Below are positions 31,291 to 34,594 of a stretch of DNA of 34,594 bases, one piece after another (positions within the stretch are counted from its first letter, which is position 1; each line of letters starts with the position of its first letter). Source of the stretch: Hyphochytrium catenoides (Eukaryota; Sar; Hyphochytriomycetes; Hyphochytriales; Hyphochytriaceae). A program made the position numbers and the translations under genes. Location: assembly GCA_900088475.1 (NCBI GenBank), contig FLMG01003832.1, forward strand, positions 43,760-78,353, written 5' to 3'. The notes under the pieces are model-generated. The model saw nothing but the letters and a program-made list of their open reading frames with translations. It did no database searches and was not told the origin of the DNA.

Positions 31291-32158
31291 TCAATAAGAT
31301 TGACTTTCTTCTACTCCAGGAGAAGCTTTGGCTCTTAGATATGACGCCAGTATTTTGAACTCCCGTTGTAGGGAGCTCACTCCATGACAGATTGTCTTTA
31401 CTTCCGCAAGCATGAGCGTTTGGAATTCGGTCATGGTATCGGACTTGATGACAGGTCCTGATGGTCGGGAAGTCTTAGCCTCGCCCAAATGCTCTTGTCT
31501 TCCTCGCCTCCGCGATCGGTCACAGTTCGTCACCATCCTCTCCAGATCAGTATCATCGCCACTGCAGTAGATTTGCATTAGACGTCTCAAGCTGCTAGAT
31601 AACCCGGTACTACCATTAGACTGAGCAAGAGAGTCGTTAGCATTCATTGTTTAAGTATGCGGAGTTGGTATAACCACTCAATACCTTGTATTCCTTGGAC
31701 AGATAAGCCCATTTGTTCTTGATAGACTTGACATCCCTGTCCACTTTCGCCCTCTTGCGAAGGGCTTGCTGAAAGCTCTTCCATATCTCAGCCATCTGGA
31801 GATTGCTTAGATCTTGGCTGTCAAATACCCGCTTCCATTCCGTTCTCAGCAGGATTAGAGCTTGCGTATCCTCCTCTGACCAATTGACGCGCTGTCTAGT
31901 CTTCTTCTTTTTGGTGCCTCGTTTAGTCGGCTCTGTGCTTTGGCGTTTTCTCGTGGAAGTTGCCAGATGTGCCTACCATGACAAATAACCGTGTCAAATA
32001 GAATGGAAGTCTGCGGGTTGGCTTGAAGTGTAAGAACTCTATACCTGGTCCTCGTTTCCTACAGGACCTCCAACTGGCTCCGTTTCTAACTGAGCTAACA
32101 GGATGGGTTCAAACCGATAAGCCCGCATATGCTGGTAAGAGAGGTTGCTGCTTAGCAT
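31291..32158 (-). CDS. Myb/SANT-like (trihelix) DNA-binding protein of the transposon, three exons
   Basis: Exons in coding order: 32158-32045 (38 codons), 31972-31685 (96 codons) and 31620-31291 (109 codons plus TGA). The introns, 72 and 64 nt, are GT...AG and both phase 0. The protein is 243 aa. I use the first ATG of the open frame at 32158; an in-frame TAG lies upstream. The N-terminus has AYRFEPIL. A basic run (46-66, with KKKK) resembles a nuclear-localisation signal. Residues 67-133 form a Myb/SANT-like domain (VNWSEEDTQAL..., AEIWKSFQQAL, SIKNKWAYLSKEYK). The C-terminus is an amphipathic helix that could mediate dimerisation. Myb-like partner proteins guide the transposase in Harbinger elements, so a similar accessory role is inferred here. 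It faces the transposase gene tail to tail. Confidence 0.75.
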
Positions 32159-32360
32159 GACGGACTACGAATGGTTTACATACATAGATCTTGACGTTGG
32201 GCTTCAGGCTCTCTATCAGAAGTATCTGACGAGAATGGACTTGATGGCTGAATCGCGTTATTATCTTCTGTCTCTCGTCCTGGTGGTGACTCTTTGTCGC
32301 CGCCATTTTCCTTCGGTACCTGCTTGTCTTTAGGCTTTGGTCGGGGCATGCTGAGGATAG

Positions 32361-32582
32361 GAGCCGGTCCGTGCGACGGTACTTGCAAGGCTAATTATTC
32401 GCTTTTCGTTGGCAAGACAGGTGGCAGCTCAAGCAGTTCAGCAGATTGACGATAAAAGCGATCAGAGGCTTCATGCAATCGCCTTTCTGCCTCCGCCTAC
32501 CGCCAACAAGATCCACCGCTTTTACAAAAAGTTCCTACTGTACGATACAATCCGCTACATCACCATCGACTGGTGTACATAG
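32361..32582 (+). CDS. small ORF fragment within the transposon
   Basis: A 73-codon open frame without ATG, ending TAG. The later part reads like protein (QQIDDKSDQRLHAIAFL, then KIHRFYKKFLLYDTIRYI). An acceptor-like GGCAAGACAG precedes GTGGCAGC at 32421, so it might be the last exon of a third gene. It runs into the tandem array at its 3' end. On the opposite strand an ATG frame of 70 codons (32388-32176) overlaps and could be leader sequence of the Myb-like gene. No family is recognised. Confidence 0.28.
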   Translation, partial: EPVRATVLARLIIRFSLARQVAAQAVQQIDDKSDQRLHAIAFLPPPTANKIHRFYKKFLLYDTIRYITIDWCT

Positions 32583-33300
32583 GCATAGAGTGTTACGCCT
32601 ATAGCTGACTGGGAGACCCTGTGCTTCCCTATAAGACTCTACAGCAGTCCATACTCCTGTTCCGAAGCAAAATTCTACCCTCTCGACTGGATCAACCATA
32701 GACATAGCGTGGTAGCGTAAAGCTGACTGGAGGTTATTGTGCTTTGATTTAGGACCCTATAGTCAAGCAAGTTCTCTTGTTTAGTCGGCCTACCCTCTCG
32801 ACTGGATCAACCATAGGTATAAGGTGGTAGCGTAAGCTGACTGGAGGTTATTGTGCTTTGATATAGGACCCTATAGTCAAGCAAGTTCTCTTATTTAGCC
32901 TGGCCTACCCTCTCGACTGGATCAACCATAGACATAGCGTGGTAGCGTAAAGCTGACTGGAGGTTATACTGCTTTGATATAGGACCCTATAGTCAAGCAA
33001 GTTCTCTTGTTTAGCCGGCCTACCCTCTCGACTGGATCAACCATAGCCATAGCGTGGTAGCGTAAAGCTGACTGGAGGTTATACAGTTTTGATATAGGAC
33101 CCTATAGTCAAGCAAGTTCTCTTGTTTGGTCGGCCTACCCTCTCGACTGGATCAACCATAGACATAGCGTGGTAACGTAAAGCTGACTGGAGGCTCTAGA
33201 CTGTAACATGCTTGTTCTCCTATCGTACTGTACGACATACAGCGTGTTACATCGACTGGATAGATTATGGGGGTACACTGTAATACTGAAGCTGACTAAA
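32564..33300. repeat. 115-bp tandem repeat array, right subterminal
   Basis: TACCCTCTCGACTGGATCAA occurs at 32676, 32791, 32906, 33021 and 33136, exactly 115 bp apart each time, with compensating small indels. Each unit has two GACTGG motifs about 40 bp apart (TCTCGACTGGATC and AGCTGACTGGAGG). More diverged copies continue on both sides (GACTGG at 32568 and 32607; CGACTGGATAG at about 33253). Nothing like it exists at the left end. Confidence 0.92.
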
Positions 33301-33596
33301 ACATGACCTTGCTTACACCCTGTACCATAATGAGGTGCCACATTATCGACCCGAGTAGGATGACTCGAGTAGTGCTCGAGGAAGCAGCCCCTCTTCAGAC
33401 GAAATTGAGCACGGAATTTGGAAATGAGAGAATCCCTAACGGTCAAATTCTGACCCATGGACATGGGTGGGCGAGCAATAATCACCACAAGGCTTTGCCA
33501 CTCCATTAGGGATAATGACCCCGTCGAACCTCCCATATCAAAAGCTATACAAACTCTGCACACGAGATTTGGGTTCTACAAACAGTAAATGTTAGA
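33301..33596. other. right subterminal region with short palindromes
   Basis: Contains CTCGAG-TAGTG-CTCGAG (about 33364-33380), CCCATGGACATGGG (about 33453) and the inverted pair ATCCCTAA (33432) and TTAGGGAT (33506). Open frames here lack coding features. Confidence 0.5.
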
Positions 33597-33650
33597 AAGT
33601 GGGCACCAAATTACTGCAAAATTTTGTTCGCGTTTCTCGCGAACTCGCCC
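33597..33650 (-). repeat. right terminal inverted repeat
   Basis: Reverse complement of the left end. The 24-bp core is 33627-33650, with palindrome TTCGCG-TTTCT-CGCGAA at 33627-33643. Looser similarity extends inward to about 33597. Confidence 0.9.
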
Positions 33651-33654
33651 TTAA

Positions 33655-33840
33655 TAGAACTACTACTAGTCAGACGAAGCTGGAGAAGAAGAAGAAAAAG
33701 GATCAGGGAGACAGACATAGGAGACAATAATGATGAAGATTAGGAAAAAGAAGAAGGAAGAGTTGCCAAGAGCTACAAAGCCTTGGATTCTTCTTCTTCA
33801 GCTCTAGTTCCACTGTTTATGGTTCTGCATAGAGTTCCAG
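33655..33840. repeat. polypurine dispersed-repeat piece at the right flank
   Basis: CTACTACTA is followed by an AAG/GAA-rich tract and then CCAAGAGCTACAAAGCC. The same order is seen, diverged, at 25274-25450 and in part at 11790-11920. Confidence 0.45.
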
Positions 33841-34562
33841 CTAGGCCGATATTCTTATGTTGAACCATCACCAAGTCGCTGAGGGATACGCCTAAGAAGT
33901 ATCACCAAACCGTAAACAGTCTCCCTCTGCAGTTTTGGTACTAGAAGCAGGAGAAATGAAGACCGCTGCTGACCTGTATCTACGAGAGCATATAACCTCC
34001 TGTTGAATCTCATAAGGTGAATGAGTGTCTCCCAGCCTTGAACTGTCTTCTCTCACAGTTCTCGACCAGAAAGCAGGACAAATGCGCGCTTCTTGTAGCT
34101 GCTGTCGGTCTGTATCTATGAACAAGTAGTTCTACTGTCAATGTGGAGGCTCTGCATAGAGTTCAGCTCGGTCAATATTCTATGGCGGCCATCACACTGT
34201 TGGGGAGGGACACGCCTAAGAAGTATCACCAAACCATAAACTGTCTCCCTCGGCAGTTCTTGTAACAAAGCGGGAGAAACAAAGACGGCTGTTGGACTGA
34301 ATGAGCATGGTTCTACTACTGTTAGTTTGGAGGCTTTGAAGAGTCAGATAGGCCCACAACCTCATGGTTGGACAACAAAGAGGGGATGATGAGTTCTCGC
34401 AGCCATGAACTGCCCTTGCTTTATAGACTTCACTCGTCTCTGGAGGCAGGAGAAATGAGCGCTACTTGTAGCTTTTGGTCCGTCTCTAATAAGAATAATA
34501 ATATGCTAGACCAAATGTCACATGTTGAGGATCAAACTTTTCTCCCACGTTCTTTCATCTGA
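33841..34562. repeat. nested tandem repeat, ~324-bp higher-order unit
   Basis: ACGCCTAAGAAGTATCACCA occurs at 33888 and 34212. The sequence between includes diverged sub-copies with CTGTCT(T/C)C...CAGTT, GCAGGA(G/C)AAATG and GGTC(T/C)GT(A/C)TCT motifs, so units of roughly 125-200 bp are nested in the 324-bp period. No gene is supported. Confidence 0.6.
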
Positions 34563-34594
34563 CTCTTTGTGGTTGTTCTTTTACTTTGGTCTTA

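Larger units (their letters stand above)
25750..33654. mobile_element. TTAA-flanked DNA transposon with transposase and Myb-like genes
   Basis: Both outer ends are TTAA (25750-25753 and 33651-33654), consistent with a TTAA target-site duplication. The element between them is 7897 bp. Its ends are inverted repeats (left GGGTGAGTTCACGAGAAACG; right, reverse-complemented, GGGCGAGTTCGCGAGAAACG). Inside are a plus-strand eight-exon transposase-like gene (26495-31109), a convergent three-exon Myb/SANT-like gene (32158-31291), a 115-bp tandem array (32564-33300) and non-coding subterminal regions. Both genes are open through every predicted junction, so the copy may be autonomous and fairly young. 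TTAA targets are typical of piggyBac and Kolobok. The transposase does not look like piggyBac, and I cannot assign it to a named superfamily. Confidence 0.87.

Noticed and set aside
32085-32125. GGGTTCAAACC resembling a tRNA T-arm
   Set aside because: No A-box or cloverleaf could be placed upstream, and the stretch lies inside the first exon of the Myb-like gene.
32176-32388. 70-codon minus ORF upstream of the Myb-like gene as its first exon
   Set aside because: No donor in a matching phase joins it to the exon at 32158-32045, and an in-frame stop precedes the ATG at 32158. It may be leader sequence.
32564-33300. The regular array as a CRISPR
   Set aside because: The whole 115-bp unit is conserved, with no short repeat alternating with unique spacers, and the context is eukaryotic.
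25750-33654. Assignment of the element to piggyBac because of TTAA
   Set aside because: The transposase lacks a recognisable piggyBac arrangement, the gene is much longer with many introns, and a Myb-like partner gene is not a piggyBac feature.

Overview
The window is nuclear DNA of a eukaryote whose lineage I cannot fix from sequence alone. The evidence for this is phase-consistent GT...AG introns of roughly 64-193 nt, a PLAC8 cysteine-rich protein, a tetraspanning (MARVEL-like) membrane protein, a secreted alpha/beta-hydrolase, long GA/CT microsatellites and minisatellites, an assembly gap (16752-16819) inside a CT repeat, and a large cut-and-paste transposon. The ordinary stop codons TAA, TAG and TGA all end convincing genes. 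A protist or an early-branching relative of animals would fit, but that is inference.

Layout. 1-300: possible decayed coding end. 300-5400: GA/CT-dominated DNA with tandem repeats, interrupted by one clear minus-strand gene (1044-1826, four-TM protein with a C-terminal zinc ribbon). 5400-7540: balanced-composition DNA with one doubtful ORF. 7544-8582 (-): three-exon gene for a basic, serine-rich protein of unknown function. 9102-9578 (-): PLAC8 protein, with a further membrane-type ORF just upstream. 10300-11750: trinucleotide-rich minisatellites and a segmental duplication. 11750-17187: mostly CT- or GA-rich DNA. 17188-19461 (+): secreted or membrane-anchored alpha/beta-hydrolase with a complete Ser-Asp-His triad. 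19462-25749: CT repeats, then sequence with only weak gene evidence (22204-22751 and 23334-23993). 25750-33654: the transposon. 33655-34594: purine-rich DNA and a second tandem-repeat field.

The main discovery is the 7.9-kb element at 25750-33654. It is flanked by TTAA on both sides and has matching terminal inverted repeats beginning GGG(T/C)GAGTTC. It carries two convergent intron-containing genes that both read open after splicing. The first is a ~1269-aa transposase-like protein in eight exons: N-terminal helix-turn-helix, a second HTH-like stretch, Cys/His cluster, RNase-H-like core with acidic residues spaced D-x108-D-x36-D, a C-terminal homeodomain-like module and a CCHC-type knuckle. 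The second is a 243-aa Myb/SANT-like protein in three exons. A 115-bp tandem array sits only on the right side. The transposase resembles, from memory, uncharacterised long proteins abundant in sponge and cnidarian genomes. I know no established superfamily name for it, and the TTAA target is otherwise typical of piggyBac and Kolobok. The two TIRs differ from each other in ways that preserve a 17-bp internal palindrome, which suggests a symmetric protein-binding site or a selected hairpin.

Gene models were joined by hand using splice phase and reading-frame continuity; no database search was run. Functions not tied to a visible motif are left open.
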